NCBI RefSeq assembly: GCF_003205295.1 | Contig: NZ_QJRP01000009.1 | Span: forward strand, 1-64,000 | From: Pseudomonas mosselii | GTDB lineage: Bacteria; Pseudomonadota; Gammaproteobacteria; Pseudomonadales; Pseudomonadaceae | Length of the DNA stretch: 64,000 bases | Reading direction: 5' to 3' | The notes under the pieces: generated by a model | Seen by the model: only the letters and a program-made list of their open reading frames with translations | Told to the model about the DNA's origin: nothing | Databases searched by the model: none | Shown here: piece by piece, positions 17,100 to 25,969 of the stretch | Layout: each line of letters opens with the position of its first letter | Numbering within the stretch: position 1 is the first letter of the stretch | Translations under genes and position numbers: made by a program

Positions 17100-17844
17100 C
17101 GGGGTAGGCTCGCGGCAGAAACTGCATCTCGGCCAGCAGCAGGCCCAGGTGCTCGGTGTGCAGGCCCTTGCGCCCGTCCAGGTAGAAGTGGCTGGCGGCT
17201 TTGGGCAGCGGCAGCTCGACCGAGGCGAAGATCGTTTCCACCGTGGCGTGCCAGCGCTGGGCGACCTGCGCCGGGTGGGCGGCGATGCCGGCCTGGGCCA
17301 GTTGCACTTCGCTGTCGCTGGCGACCGTCAGCTCGACGGTGAAGCGCCACAGCACGGGGATGGCCTCGAGCATGCGCTGGCGGCTCTCTTCGGTGCCGCC
17401 GCCCAGGCGCTGCACCCACTCGCCGGAGCGGCGCAGGTGGTAGGTCACCTCCTTCAGGGCCTTGGCGGCGATACCGGCGATGCGCTCATCGTTCGAGGCA
17501 CACAGACCGTCAAGTACAGCGTGGTGCCAGGCGTCGTAGAGGAACTGCTTGAGCATCGTCACGGCATAGTCGCCGTTGGGCTGTTCGACCAGCAGCAGGT
17601 TGCGGTAGGCGCGCTCGTCGCGGCGGAAGACCAGGGCGTCGGCATCGCGGCCGTCGTCCTGCAGTTCGGCGGCATAGTCCAGCCAGTTGCGCGCCTGGCC
17701 GACCAGATCGAGGCCGACGTTCATCAGCGCCAGTTCTTCCTCCAGCGCCGGGGCCTTGCCACACCACTCGCACAGGCGCTGGCCCTGGACCAGGGCGCTG
17801 TCGCCGAGCAGCAGCAGGTATTGAATCAGTGCTTGCTTGTGCAT
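17086..17844 (-). CDS. paaC: Phenylacetyl-CoA epoxidase structural subunit PaaC
   Basis: This 252-residue ferritin-like subunit forms the stable core with PaaA but lacks a working diiron site. Typical blocks are LLLLGDSALVQGQRLCEWCG, LALMNVGLDLVGQARNWLDY and a long helical body ending DATW. MHKQ is chosen as the start because GTGAGG lies upstream; four more codons are possible. It starts eight bases after paaB. Confidence 0.96.
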   Translation of the reverse strand: MHKQALIQYLLLLGDSALVQGQRLCEWCGKAPALEEELALMNVGLDLVGQARNWLDYAAELQDDGRDADALVFRRDERAYRNLLLVEQPNGDYAVTMLKQFLYDAWHHAVLDGLCASNDERIAGIAAKALKEVTYHLRRSGEWVQRLGGGTEESRQRMLEAIPVLWRFTVELTVASDSEVQLAQAGIAAHPAQVAQRWHATVETIFASVELPLPKAASHFYLDGRKGLHTEHLGLLLAEMQFLPRAYPDATW

Positions 17845-17852
17845 GGCGCGCC

Positions 17853-18134
17853 TCACATGTGTCCGACTTCTGCCGGCAGCTCGTAGAAGCTGGCGTGGCG
17901 ATAGACCTTGTCATCCGCCGGGGCGAACAGCGGATCCTTCTCGTCAGGAGAGGAGGCGGTGATCAGCGCCGAGGGCACTACCCACAGGCTCACCCCCTCG
18001 CTGCGGCGGGTGTACAGCTCGCGGGCATTCTCGATGGCCATGGCGGCGTCGGCGGCGTGCACGCTGCCGACATGCTTGTGGTTCAGGCCGTGCTTGCTGC
18101 GCACGAAGACTTCGAACAGGGTCCAGACAGACAT
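17853..18134 (-). CDS. paaB: Phenylacetyl-CoA epoxidase subunit PaaB
   Basis: This 93-residue small subunit begins MSVWTLFEVFVRSKHGLNHK and contains the family's HVGSVHAADAAMAIENARELYTR pattern (quoted in part). PaaB bridges PaaAC modules in the epoxidase complex and is essential in vivo. It lies 28 bases after paaA; the start follows GGGGG-type sequence in ATACCCCCA (minus-strand reading TGGGGGTAT), so the ribosome site is only moderate. Confidence 0.95.
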   Translation of the reverse strand: MSVWTLFEVFVRSKHGLNHKHVGSVHAADAAMAIENARELYTRRSEGVSLWVVPSALITASSPDEKDPLFAPADDKVYRHASFYELPAEVGHM

Positions 18135-18162
18135 TGGGGGTATCTCCGCATCATTCGCCGCT

Positions 18163-19152
18163 TCAGGCGGCGTTCTTGTTCTGTTGCTTGCGGGCATAGG
18201 CCACGGCGGCCTCGCGCACCCAGGCACCGCTTTCGATGGCGTTGCGCCGGGTGGCCAGGCGTTCCTGGTTGCACGGGCCGTTGCCCTTGAGCACTTCGTA
18301 GAACTCGTCCCACTGGATCTCGCCGAAGTCGTAGTGGCCGCGGGCTTCGTTCCACTTCAGGGCTGGATCCGGCGCGGTGCAGCCGAGCAGTTCGAGCTGG
18401 GGCACGGTCTGGTCGACGAAGCGCTGGCGCAGTTCGTCGTTGGTCTGGCGCTTGATCTTCCAGGCCATGGACTGGGCGCTGTTGGGCGAGTGCTCGTCGC
18501 TGGGGCCGAACATCATCAGCGCCGGCCACCACAGGCGGTCGATGGCGTCCTGGACCATGTCCTTCTGCGCCTGGGTGCCGTGGCGCATCATGGTCAGCAG
18601 CAGTTCGTAGCCCTGGCGCTGATGGAAGCTCTCTTCCTTGCAGATGCGGATCATGGCGCGGGAGTAGGGGCCGTAGGAGGTGCGTTGCAGCACCACCTGG
18701 TTGACGATCGCCGCGCCGTCCACCAGCCAGCCCACCGCGCCCATGTCGGCCCAGCTCAGGGTCGGGTAGTTGAAGATGCTCGAGTACTTGGCCTTGCCAC
18801 TGTGCAGCTTGGCGATCTCTTCGTCGCGATCGGCGCCGAGGGTTTCCATGGCGCTATACAGGTACAGGCCGTGGCCGGCTTCGTCCTGGATCTTGGCCAT
18901 CAGCTGCAGCTTGCGCTTGAGCGACGGCGCGCGGGTGACCCAGTTGCCTTCCGGGAGCATGCCGACGATTTCCGAGTGGGCGTGCTGGGAAATCTGGCGG
19001 ATGAGGGTCTGGCGGTAGGCCTCGGGCATCCAGTTCTTGGCTTCGATCTTGATCTCGGCGTCGATCTTCTCCTGGAAGGCGCGCTCTTCGGGCGACATCT
19101 CCTCCAGGGACTTGAGGCGTTTGACGCCGGTTTCTACGAGCTGTGCGTACAT
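18163..19152 (-). CDS. paaA: Phenylacetyl-CoA 1,2-epoxidase catalytic subunit PaaA
   Basis: This 329-residue diiron monooxygenase adds one oxygen atom across the ring of phenylacetyl-CoA. Diiron-ligand helices are visible in [16 protein letters not shown] (Glu...His) and [17 protein letters not shown] (Glu, Glu...His). The sequence starts [20 protein letters not shown]. It is the first gene of the unit paaABCDE-DUF485-phaJ-phaK-paaZ and has its own promoter about 40-70 bases upstream. The 23-codon in-frame extension upstream runs into that promoter and is rejected. Confidence 0.97.
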   Translation of the reverse strand: MYAQLVETGVKRLKSLEEMSPEERAFQEKIDAEIKIEAKNWMPEAYRQTLIRQISQHAHSEIVGMLPEGNWVTRAPSLKRKLQLMAKIQDEAGHGLYLYSAMETLGADRDEEIAKLHSGKAKYSSIFNYPTLSWADMGAVGWLVDGAAIVNQVVLQRTSYGPYSRAMIRICKEESFHQRQGYELLLTMMRHGTQAQKDMVQDAIDRLWWPALMMFGPSDEHSPNSAQSMAWKIKRQTNDELRQRFVDQTVPQLELLGCTAPDPALKWNEARGHYDFGEIQWDEFYEVLKGNGPCNQERLATRRNAIESGAWVREAAVAYARKQQNKNAA

Positions 19153-19192
19153 GTTCAGGCTCCCGGTTGTGGGCTGCTTGGGGCGTGGGTTA

Positions 19193-19258
19193 TTTATAAG
19201 CGATACAAAACACAACATCAAACAGTATTTGATGTATCAAATAAGAATTGTGTATCGC
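19193..19258 (-). promoter_or_regulatory. paaA promoter with candidate PaaX operator
   Basis: On the minus strand TTGATG (19221-19216) and TATAAA (19198-19193) are spaced by 17 bases, a good sigma-70 fit, with the paaA ATG about 40 bases downstream. An 8-bp perfect inverted repeat, ACATCAAA/TTTGATGT (19215-19222 and 19228-19235), covers the -35. The box AAGCGATAC (plus strand 19198-19206) lies in the spacer against the -10, and AATTGTGTATCGC (19246-19258) forms an outer arm. The AAGCGATAC box also occurs upstream of paaF and paaY. Binding by PaaX is inferred from context. Confidence 0.6.
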
Positions 19259-19286
19259 ATTGGGATTGTCGGGGCTGCTGCGCAGC

Positions 19287-19361
19287 CCTTTCGCGGCACA
19301 AGGCCGCTCCTACAAGGGGAATGCGATCTCCTCTGTAGGAGCGGCCTTGTGCCGCGAAAGG
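19287..19361. repeat. REP inverted pair downstream of paaK
   Basis: The arms 19287-19314 and 19334-19361 are perfect 28-base complements of the TGTAGGAGCGGCCTTGTGCC type. They sit between the paaK terminator and the paaA promoter, in the only gene-free gap of about 290 bases here, so transcription of paaA does not cross them. Confidence 0.9.
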
Positions 19362-19393
19362 GGCGCAGAGCGCCCCCCAGCTTTCTAAAGGCC

Positions 19394-19420
19394 AAAAAAA
19401 GCCCCGGACCATGCCGGGGC
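19394..19420 (-). terminator. Rho-independent terminator of the paaFGHIJK unit
   Basis: On the minus strand GCCCCGG and CCGGGGC pair around a six-base loop and are followed by seven consecutive T's. It begins about 20 bases beyond the paaK stop codon. This cleanly separates the paaF-K unit from the paaA-led unit. Confidence 0.88.
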
Positions 19421-19440
19421 TTCCTTCTCAGCGCTTGCCG

Positions 19441-20760
19441 TCAGCCAGCCAACCGCTTGTCATACACATGACAAGCCTTGCCCTCCGAACGTTTCAGCGT
19501 GCCGCAAGGCTGCAACTGGACCTGCGTGCTGATACCGATATAGGTCTTGATCTGCCGCGCCAGCTCGCCCACCACCTGCTTGCGCTGGCCCTCGTCGAGG
19601 TACTGGCTGTCGCTGCGCAGTTCCACATGCACCTCGACGCTGTCGAGGTTGCCATTGCGATACAGATGGATCTCATAAAGCTCTGAAAGCTGTTTTATCT
19701 TGAGCACCTGCTCCTCGATCTGCGTCGGGAACACATTGACCCCGCGGATGATCAGCATGTCGTCGCTACGCCCGGTGATCTTGCCGATGCGCCGCATCGG
19801 CCGCGCCGTGCCGGGCAGCAGGCGGGTCAGGTCGCGGGTGCGGTAGCGCACCATCGGCAACGCTTCCTTGCTCAACGAGGTGAACACCAGCTCGCCGAGC
19901 TGGCCATCCGGCAGCACGTCGCCGCTGACCGGGTCGATGATCTCGGGGTAGAAGTGGTCCTCCCAGATGGTCGGGCCATCCTTGGTCTCGAGGCATTCCA
20001 TGGCCACGCCCGGGCCCATGATTTCCGACAGTCCGTAGATATCCAGTGCGTCGATGCCCAGGCGCTGCTCGATGGAGCGGCGCAGCTCGTCGGTCCAGGG
20101 TTCGGCGCCGAAGATGCCCAGGCGCAGCTTGAGGTCGTGTGGGTCGATGCCCTGGCGCTCGATCTCGTCGGCCAGGTTGAGCATGTACGAGGGCGTGACC
20201 ATGATGATGTCGGGCTGGAAGTCGCGGATCAGTTGCACCTGTTTCTCGGTCTGGCCGCCAGACATGGGGATCACCGTGCAGCCCAGGCGCTCGGCGCCGT
20301 AGTGCGCGCCCAGGCCGCCGGTGAACAGGCCGTAGCCATAGGACACATGCACCTTGTCGCCACGACGCCCGCCAGCGGCGCGGATCGAGCGCGCCACCAC
20401 GTTGGCCCAGGTGTCGATGTCGTTCTGGGTGTAGCCGACCACCGTCGGCTTGCCGGTGGTGCCGCTGGAGGCGTGCAGGCGCACCACCTGGTCCTGGGGC
20501 ACGGCGAACATGCCGTAGGGGTAGTTGTCGCGCAGGTCGTTCTTGCCGGTGAAGGGGAATTTCGCCAGGTCGTCCAGCGACTTCAGGTCATCGGGGTGGG
20601 CGCCGCAGGCGTCGAAGCGCTGGCGATACAGCGGCACGTTGGCGTAGGCGTGGTTCAGGCTCCAGCGCAGGCGATCCAGCTGGTGCTGGCGCAGCGCGTC
20701 GAGGCTGGCGGTTTCCATCGGGTCGAGCAGGGCGCGGTCGGCATCGTGGTAGAGGTTCAT
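19441..20760 (-). CDS. paaK: Phenylacetate-CoA ligase PaaK
   Basis: This 439-residue adenylate-forming ligase converts phenylacetate, ATP and CoA to phenylacetyl-CoA, the entry step. The P-loop-like SSGTTGKPTVVGYTQND (about residue 95) and YGLSEIMGPGVAMECLE are diagnostic, with EQVLKIKQLSELYEIHLYR in the C-terminal domain. The start MNLYHDADRALLDPMET fits the family; upstream in-frame codons are in the 94-base gap after paaJ. It is the last gene before a clear terminator. Confidence 0.97.
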   Translation of the reverse strand: MNLYHDADRALLDPMETASLDALRQHQLDRLRWSLNHAYANVPLYRQRFDACGAHPDDLKSLDDLAKFPFTGKNDLRDNYPYGMFAVPQDQVVRLHASSGTTGKPTVVGYTQNDIDTWANVVARSIRAAGGRRGDKVHVSYGYGLFTGGLGAHYGAERLGCTVIPMSGGQTEKQVQLIRDFQPDIIMVTPSYMLNLADEIERQGIDPHDLKLRLGIFGAEPWTDELRRSIEQRLGIDALDIYGLSEIMGPGVAMECLETKDGPTIWEDHFYPEIIDPVSGDVLPDGQLGELVFTSLSKEALPMVRYRTRDLTRLLPGTARPMRRIGKITGRSDDMLIIRGVNVFPTQIEEQVLKIKQLSELYEIHLYRNGNLDSVEVHVELRSDSQYLDEGQRKQVVGELARQIKTYIGISTQVQLQPCGTLKRSEGKACHVYDKRLAG

Positions 20761-20854
20761 GGTTTCACTCGAGTTGTTCTTGTCGTGGGCCGAAGCCCTG
20801 AGTGTCATGGCAGGCAGCATACTGCCCGCGTCGCGTGGCGTCTCTGGCGGCTGA

Positions 20855-22075
20855 TCAGAGGCGTTCGAGCACCAGGGCGATACCCTGGCCGACGCCGATG
20901 CACATGGTGCACAGGGCATAACGCCCGCCGGTCTGTTCCAGCTGGTGCAGGGCGGTGGTGACCAGCCGTGCGCCGCTCATGCCCAGCGGGTGGCCCAGGG
21001 CGATGGCGCCGCCGTTGGGGTTGACCCGGGGATCGTCGTCGGCCAGGCCCAGCTCGCGCAGCACGGCCAGGCCCTGGGCGGCGAAGGCTTCGTTGAGTTC
21101 GATCACGTCCATGTCGGCCAGGGACAGGCCGGTCAGTTCCAGTACCTTGCGGGTGGCTGGCACCGGGCCGATGCCCATGAGTCGCGGCTCGACGCCCGCC
21201 GCCGCGAGGCCAAGCACCCGGCCGCGAGCCTTGAGGCCATGTCGCCGGGCTGCCGTGGGGCTGGCCAGGAGCAGGGCGCAGGCGCCGTCGTTGACCCCCG
21301 AGGCATTGCCGGCGGTGACGCTGCCGCCCTCGCGAAACGGCGTGCCCAGGCGCGCCAGTTGCTCAAGGGTGGTGTCGCCCCGTGGATGTTCGTCCTGCTC
21401 GATACGCTTGGCCGGGCCTTTGCGCTGGGGGATCTGCACCGCGACGATCTCCCGGGCCAGGCGGCCATTGGCCTGGGCGGCGGCGGCCTTGAGCTGGCTG
21501 CGCAGGGCGAAGGCGTCCTGGTCCTCGCGGGAGATGGCGAAACGCTCGGCGACGTTCTCGGCGGTCTCGGGCATCGAGTCGATACCGTAGTGCGCCTGCA
21601 TCAGCGGATTGACGAAGCGCCAGCCGATGGTGGTGTCGAACAGCTGCGCGCTGCGGCCGAAGGCCTGTTCCGACTTGCCCATGACGAAGGGCGCCCGCGA
21701 CATCGATTCGACGCCGCCGGCCAGCATCAGCCCGGCCTCGCCGCAGCGCAGGGCGCGGGCGGCGTTGCCGATGGCGTCCAGGCCCGAGCCGCACAGACGG
21801 TTGAGGGTGGTGCCGGGCACCTCGATCGGCAGCCCGGCCAGCAGGCCGGCCATGCGCGCGACGTTGCGGTTGTCTTCGCCGGCCTGGTTGGCGCAGCCAA
21901 GGATGACATCGTCCACGGCCGCCCAGTCCAACTCGGGATGGCGCGCCATCAGCGCCTTGATCGGCACTGCGGCAAGGTCATCGGGGCGCACGCTGGACAG
22001 GGCGCCGCCATAGCGGCCGATGGGCGTGCGCACGGCATCGATGATCAGCGCGTGGGGCAGGGTGGCGTCAGTCAT
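20855..22075 (-). CDS. paaJ: 3-oxoadipyl-CoA / 3-oxo-5,6-dehydrosuberyl-CoA thiolase PaaJ
   Basis: This 406-residue thiolase cleaves the beta-ketoacyl intermediates to acetyl-CoA, finally giving succinyl-CoA. Motifs are [18 protein letters not shown], the acylated Cys in [32 protein letters not shown] with the catalytic His, and the second active Cys in [12 protein letters not shown] near the C-terminus. Its start overlaps the paaI stop by eight bases. A paralogue (pcaF-type) probably exists elsewhere, but operon position makes paaJ the correct call. Confidence 0.95.
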   Translation of the reverse strand: MTDATLPHALIIDAVRTPIGRYGGALSSVRPDDLAAVPIKALMARHPELDWAAVDDVILGCANQAGEDNRNVARMAGLLAGLPIEVPGTTLNRLCGSGLDAIGNAARALRCGEAGLMLAGGVESMSRAPFVMGKSEQAFGRSAQLFDTTIGWRFVNPLMQAHYGIDSMPETAENVAERFAISREDQDAFALRSQLKAAAAQANGRLAREIVAVQIPQRKGPAKRIEQDEHPRGDTTLEQLARLGTPFREGGSVTAGNASGVNDGACALLLASPTAARRHGLKARGRVLGLAAAGVEPRLMGIGPVPATRKVLELTGLSLADMDVIELNEAFAAQGLAVLRELGLADDDPRVNPNGGAIALGHPLGMSGARLVTTALHQLEQTGGRYALCTMCIGVGQGIALVLERL

Positions 22076-22517
22076 GGGAGGTCTCCGGCGACAGCACGGT
22101 GCCGCGCACTTTGTAGGATTTGCCGTGGAACAGGGCGATCAGCTCGCCCTGCTGGTTCTCGATGCGCACGTCGTAGTTGCCGGTACGGCCCTTGCGGCTC
22201 TGCTCGCTGGCGGTGGCCAGCAACTGATCGCCCAGGCGTGCCGGCGCCACATAGTCGATGCTGCAACCCAGGGCCACGGCGGCTTCATCGTAGCTGTTGC
22301 AGGCGAAGGCGAAGGCCGAGTCGGCCAGGGCGAACAGGTAGCCGCCGTGGCAGGTGCCGTGGCCCTGGAGCATGTCGGCGCGCACGCGCATGCCCAGCCG
22401 GGCGCTGCCTGGGCCGGCGTCGAGCAGTTCGATGCCCAGGCCCTGGCTGGCGGCGTCGCGGGCGAACATGGCCTGGGCGCAGGCGCGGGCCAGGGTGTGT
22501 GCGGATTGCTCAGTCAT
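22068..22517 (-). CDS. paaI: Hotdog-fold acyl-CoA thioesterase PaaI
   Basis: This 149-residue thioesterase clears dead-end CoA esters of the pathway so that CoA is not trapped. The hotdog signature is [20 protein letters not shown], with the catalytic Asp in ALADSA. It overlaps paaH by eight bases at its start and paaJ by eight bases at its end. Its length is normal for the family. Confidence 0.95.
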   Translation of the reverse strand: MTEQSAHTLARACAQAMFARDAASQGLGIELLDAGPGSARLGMRVRADMLQGHGTCHGGYLFALADSAFAFACNSYDEAAVALGCSIDYVAPARLGDQLLATASEQSRKGRTGNYDVRIENQQGELIALFHGKSYKVRGTVLSPETSHD

Positions 22518-24027
22518 GCAGGCAGCCTCCTTCGGCGTGGGTGCGGCGCAGCAGCAGGGACGGGCGATAACGTTCCTCGCCGTAGCTGCGTTGCAGGTTG
22601 TCGAGCACGTTCAGGGTGTAGCCGACCCCCAGGTCGTCGGCCCAGGCCAGCGGGCCACGCGGGTAGTTGACCCCGGCGCGCATGGCCAGGTCGATGTCGC
22701 CGGGCGTACCGACGCCTTGCAGCACGGCGTCAGCGGCTTCGTTGGCGAGCATGGCCACGGTGCGCAGCACCACCAGGCCGGGCAGGTCAGCCACCGGGCA
22801 GGCGCTCAAGCCGGCCCGGGCGAGCAGGGCAACGGCCTGGTCCAGGGCCTCGGCACTGCACTCGGCGCCGTGACTGATGGCCAGGCGCGTGGCGCTGGTG
22901 TAGTCCAGGGCCAGGTCCAGCAGCACCAGGTTGCGCAAACCGTCCTCGCGGGCGCGCTGGCTGGCCAGGCGGCCATCGGACAGCGCCAGGGTGGCATCCC
23001 CCACCCGCAGCAGGCCGCTGCCAGCGCGCTCGGTGACGTCGATACCCTTGGCGCGCAGACGCTCGACCAGGGGCCGCAGGACACCGAGGTCACCTTCCAC
23101 CGTGCAGCGCTCGACAAGCGCCTGGCTGGTGAGTGCCGCAGGCGCTGGCCGCTCGGCGCCTTCGGCGTAGCTATAGAAGCCCTGGCCGGTCTTGCGCCCG
23201 AGGCGCCCGGCGTCGACCAGCTCTTTTTGCACCAGCGATGGCTGGAAGCGGAAGTCGCCATAGAACGCCTCGAACACCGAGCAGGTCACCGCGTAGTTGA
23301 CGTCATGGCCGATCAGGTCGGTCAGCTCGAAGGCGCCCATGCGAAAGCCTCCGGCGTCGCGCAGCAGGGCATCGAGGGTGGCGCAGTCGGCGGCGCCTTC
23401 TTGCAGCAGGCGCAGGCTTTCGGCGTAGAAGGGCCGAGCCACGCGGTTGACGATAAAGCCCGGTGTCGAACGGGTGTGCACCGGTTGCTTGCCCCAGTTG
23501 CGGGCGGTGTCGTACAGGGTGCTCGCCAATGTCGGCGCCGTGGCCAGTCCGGACACGACCTCCACCAGCGCCATCAGCGGTGCCGGGTTGAAGAAATGCA
23601 TGCCGATCACCCGTTGCGGGTGCCGGAGCCCGGCGGCAAGGCTGGTGATTGACAGCGAAGAGGTGTTGCTGGCCAGGATGCAGTCGTCGGCGCACCGGGC
23701 TTCAAGCTGGCGTAGCAGCTCCTGCTTGATCGGCAGGCTTTCGACGATGGCCTCGATCACCAGGCGGGCATCGGCCAGGTCGGCGAGGCTGTCGATCGGT
23801 TGCAGGCGAGCGCGGATGGTGCTGCGGGTGTCGGGGGTAAGCCTACCTTTCTCCACCAAGCGGCCGAGCTGTCGGTCGATACCCTCGATGGCCTGCGCGG
23901 CGGCGCCGGGGCGGTTGTCATACAGGCGTACCGGGTGGCCGGCCTGGGCCGCCACCTGGGCGATACCAGCCCCCATGGCGCCGGCGCCGATCACTGCCAC
24001 CAGGGCGTTGTTGTCGAGTGCGGCCAT
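22510..24027 (-). CDS. paaH: 3-hydroxyadipyl-CoA dehydrogenase PaaH
   Basis: This 505-residue NAD+-dependent dehydrogenase oxidises 3-hydroxyadipyl-CoA. It has an N-terminal Rossmann motif (VAVIGAGAMGAGIAQVAAQA), the catalytic region with HFFNPAPLMALVEVVSG, and two 3HCDH C-terminal domains (TPGFIVNRVARPFYAES; GVNYPRGPLAWADDLG). The duplicated C-terminal domain explains why it is longer than simple FadB-type dehydrogenases. The start MAALDNN is the first ATG that leaves the glycine-rich loop at the N-terminus; it lies two bases after the paaG stop. Confidence 0.96.
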   Translation of the reverse strand: MAALDNNALVAVIGAGAMGAGIAQVAAQAGHPVRLYDNRPGAAAQAIEGIDRQLGRLVEKGRLTPDTRSTIRARLQPIDSLADLADARLVIEAIVESLPIKQELLRQLEARCADDCILASNTSSLSITSLAAGLRHPQRVIGMHFFNPAPLMALVEVVSGLATAPTLASTLYDTARNWGKQPVHTRSTPGFIVNRVARPFYAESLRLLQEGAADCATLDALLRDAGGFRMGAFELTDLIGHDVNYAVTCSVFEAFYGDFRFQPSLVQKELVDAGRLGRKTGQGFYSYAEGAERPAPAALTSQALVERCTVEGDLGVLRPLVERLRAKGIDVTERAGSGLLRVGDATLALSDGRLASQRAREDGLRNLVLLDLALDYTSATRLAISHGAECSAEALDQAVALLARAGLSACPVADLPGLVVLRTVAMLANEAADAVLQGVGTPGDIDLAMRAGVNYPRGPLAWADDLGVGYTLNVLDNLQRSYGEERYRPSLLLRRTHAEGGCLHD

Positions 24028-24029
24028 GG

Positions 24030-24824
24030 TCAGCGCCCCTTGAACACAGCTGTGCGTTTGTTCATGAAGGCGCCGACGCCCTCGCGGTAGTCCTCGCTGC
24101 GCCCAGCCAGGCGTTGCAGGTCGCGCTCCAGTTCCAGCTGTTGGTCGAAGCGGTTGTCGAAGCTCTGGTTGAGGGCGCGCTTGATCAGGGCCAGGCCATA
24201 GGTGGGCTGGGTCGCCAGGTGGCGGGCGAGCTTGAGCGCTTCGTCGCGCAGCGCGGCATCGTCCACCACCCGGTGGATCAGCCCCCATTGCTCGGCCTGC
24301 TCGGCGCTCAGGCGCTCACCGAGCAGGGCCAGCGCCTTGGCCCGGGCCATGCCGACCAGGCGCGGCAGCAGCCAGGTGCCGCCGGAGTCCGGCACCAGGC
24401 CGATCTTGCAGAACGCCTGGATGAAGCTCGCCGAGCGCGCCGCCAGCACCAGGTCGCAGGCCAGCGGCAGGTTGGCCCCGGCGCCGGCGGCCACGCCGTT
24501 GACCGCGCAGATCACCGGCAGCGGCAGGTCGCGCAGGCTGCGCACCAGCGGGTTGTAGAACTGTTCGATGGACTGGCCCAGGTCAGGCAGCTCGGCGCCG
24601 GGCGCGACATTGCGGTCGGCCAGGTCCTGGCCTGCGCAGAAGCCACGGCCTTCGCCGGTCAGCAGCAGCGCCCGGGCGGTTTCGCTCTGGCGCACCTGCT
24701 TCAAGGCCTCACGCACCTCCAGGTGCATGGCACTGTTGAAGCTGTTGAGCTGCTCGGGCCGGTTCAGCGAAAGCAGGGCGACGCCGTCGTCGCCGATGGA
24801 AAACAGGATGTGCTGGAAGGACAT
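24030..24824 (-). CDS. paaG: 1,2-epoxyphenylacetyl-CoA isomerase PaaG
   Basis: This 264-residue crotonase-family isomerase converts the ring epoxide to the oxepin and also shifts a double bond in the linear intermediate. Visible are GEGRGFCAGQDLADRNV, AVNGVAAGAGANLPLACDLV with the oxyanion-hole glycine, and the following KIGLVPDSGGTWLLPRLVG with the conserved Asp. It starts 31 bases after paaF. The protein is distinguished from PaaF by the CAGQDLADR block. Confidence 0.95.
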   Translation of the reverse strand: MSFQHILFSIGDDGVALLSLNRPEQLNSFNSAMHLEVREALKQVRQSETARALLLTGEGRGFCAGQDLADRNVAPGAELPDLGQSIEQFYNPLVRSLRDLPLPVICAVNGVAAGAGANLPLACDLVLAARSASFIQAFCKIGLVPDSGGTWLLPRLVGMARAKALALLGERLSAEQAEQWGLIHRVVDDAALRDEALKLARHLATQPTYGLALIKRALNQSFDNRFDQQLELERDLQRLAGRSEDYREGVGAFMNKRTAVFKGR

Positions 24825-24855
24825 GACTGGCTCGCTCCGTCAGTCGGTGGAAGGC

Positions 24856-25629
24856 TTACAGCCCTTGGAATCGGGCCGGGCGTTTGGCCTGGAAGGCGCG
24901 AATACCCTCGTCGCGGTCGGCGGTGCCGGCCAGCAGGGTGAAGGCGTGGCGTTCGAAGCGCAGGCCGCAGGCCAGGTCCATGTCCTGGGCCTTGAGCAGC
25001 GCTTCCTTGGCCAGGCGCACCGCCAGCGGTGCCTTGGCGGCGATGGCGGTGGCCACCTGCAGGGCGCGCTCGACGGTGAGTTCGGGCTGGGTGACTTCGC
25101 CGACCAGGCCCGCCTGCAGGGCATGAAGGGCGTCGATGGCTTCACCGCCGAGGACCATCTGCATGGCCAGCGGCTTGCCCACGGCGCGCAGCAAGCGCTG
25201 GGTGCCGCCGGCGCCGGGGATGATGCCGAGGTTGATTTCCGGCTGGCCGAAACGGGCGTCGCTGCCGGCGATGACGATGTCGGCGCACATCACCAGTTCG
25301 CAGCCGCCGCCGAGGGCAAAGCCGTTGACGGCGGCGATCAGCGGTTTGCCAAAGCCGGCGATGCGCTGCCAGTGGGCCACGCGCGGGTCGTTGAGGATGC
25401 CGACCAGGTCGCGCTGGGCCATTTCGTTGATATCGGCGCCTGCGGCGAAGGCCTTTTGGCTGCCGGTGATGACCACGGCGCGGATCTGCGGGTCCTGATC
25501 GGCGGCGTCCAGTTGTTCGGCCAGCTCTTCCAGCAGTGCCGTGTTCAGGGCGTTGAGGACTTGCGGGCGGTGCAGGGTGATCAGGCGGACGCCGTCCGCC
25601 GGGGCCTGCACGATGAGGTTGCTTGGCAT
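24856..25629 (-). CDS. paaF: 2,3-dehydroadipyl-CoA hydratase PaaF
   Basis: This 257-residue enoyl-CoA hydratase adds water to 2,3-dehydroadipyl-CoA. Family motifs are GSQKAFAAGADINEMAQRD, AVNGFALGGGCELVMCADI and INLGIIPGAGGTQRLLRAVG with the two catalytic Glu (in GGCELVM and QPEINLG). It is the first gene of the minus-strand unit paaFGHIJK, with GAGGTACCCCC before the ATG and a hairpin in its leader. Confidence 0.95.
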   Translation of the reverse strand: MPSNLIVQAPADGVRLITLHRPQVLNALNTALLEELAEQLDAADQDPQIRAVVITGSQKAFAAGADINEMAQRDLVGILNDPRVAHWQRIAGFGKPLIAAVNGFALGGGCELVMCADIVIAGSDARFGQPEINLGIIPGAGGTQRLLRAVGKPLAMQMVLGGEAIDALHALQAGLVGEVTQPELTVERALQVATAIAAKAPLAVRLAKEALLKAQDMDLACGLRFERHAFTLLAGTADRDEGIRAFQAKRPARFQGL

Positions 25630-25655
25630 GGGGGTACCTCAGGCTGCACGTTCGG

Positions 25656-25673
25656 CGCCGGCTGGGGCCGGCG
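25656..25673 (-). other. Leader hairpin upstream of paaF
   Basis: CGCCGGC and GCCGGCG pair around TGGG, 27 bases before the paaF start codon. There is no U-tract, so it is more likely an mRNA-stabilising 5' stem than a terminator. Confidence 0.45.
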
Positions 25674-25703
25674 TTTCTTGGAATTGTTCGTGGTGCTGGG
25701 GCA

Positions 25704-25757
25704 AGTATATGTACAAAGCGATACGTAAAATCAATATTGAAATTGTAATTGTGTATC
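25704..25757 (-). promoter_or_regulatory. paaF promoter region with candidate PaaX boxes
   Basis: The plus-strand box AAGCGATAC (25716-25724) and AATTGTGTATC (25747-25757) match the two outer elements of the paaA promoter. Minus-strand TTGATT (25734-25729) could be a -35, but the best -10 candidates (TACATA, TATACT) give non-ideal 15- or 19-base spacers, so the exact promoter is uncertain. The order and AT-richness match the paaA region. Confidence 0.5.
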
Positions 25758-25780
25758 TATATTTGAGTCGAGCGACGCTA

Positions 25781-25803
25781 TCGCGGGGCAAGCCGCTCCC
25801 ACA
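25781..25803. repeat. Single degenerate REP-like unit
   Basis: TCGCGGGGCAAGCCGCTCCC, followed by ACA, is a shortened relative of the REP arms in this window, without a matching inverted partner nearby. It lies in the paaF-paaY intergenic gap. Confidence 0.6.
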
Positions 25804-25882
25804 CTGTCACGCTGTTTTAGCCGTTTGTTGGCGCTGGCTTGCCCAGCGATTAGGTCATCACTGTCCTGAAGCTTTGCGAAGA

Positions 25883-25926
25883 AAGCGATACACCAGCAAG
25901 GCATTGACTAAGTGATTTGATCTGAT
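25883..25926 (+). promoter_or_regulatory. paaYX promoter region with AAGCGATAC box
   Basis: AAGCGATAC occurs at 25883-25891, the third copy in paa control regions. TTGACT (25904-25909) is a possible -35, with GATACA-like sequence 14-16 bases downstream. The box lies just upstream of the -35, consistent with autoregulation of paaX through paaY. This is sequence inspection only. Confidence 0.4.
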
Positions 25927-25969
25927 ACAGGATCGCCAAATCTTCTGAATCATATCGAGCACCCAGTCC

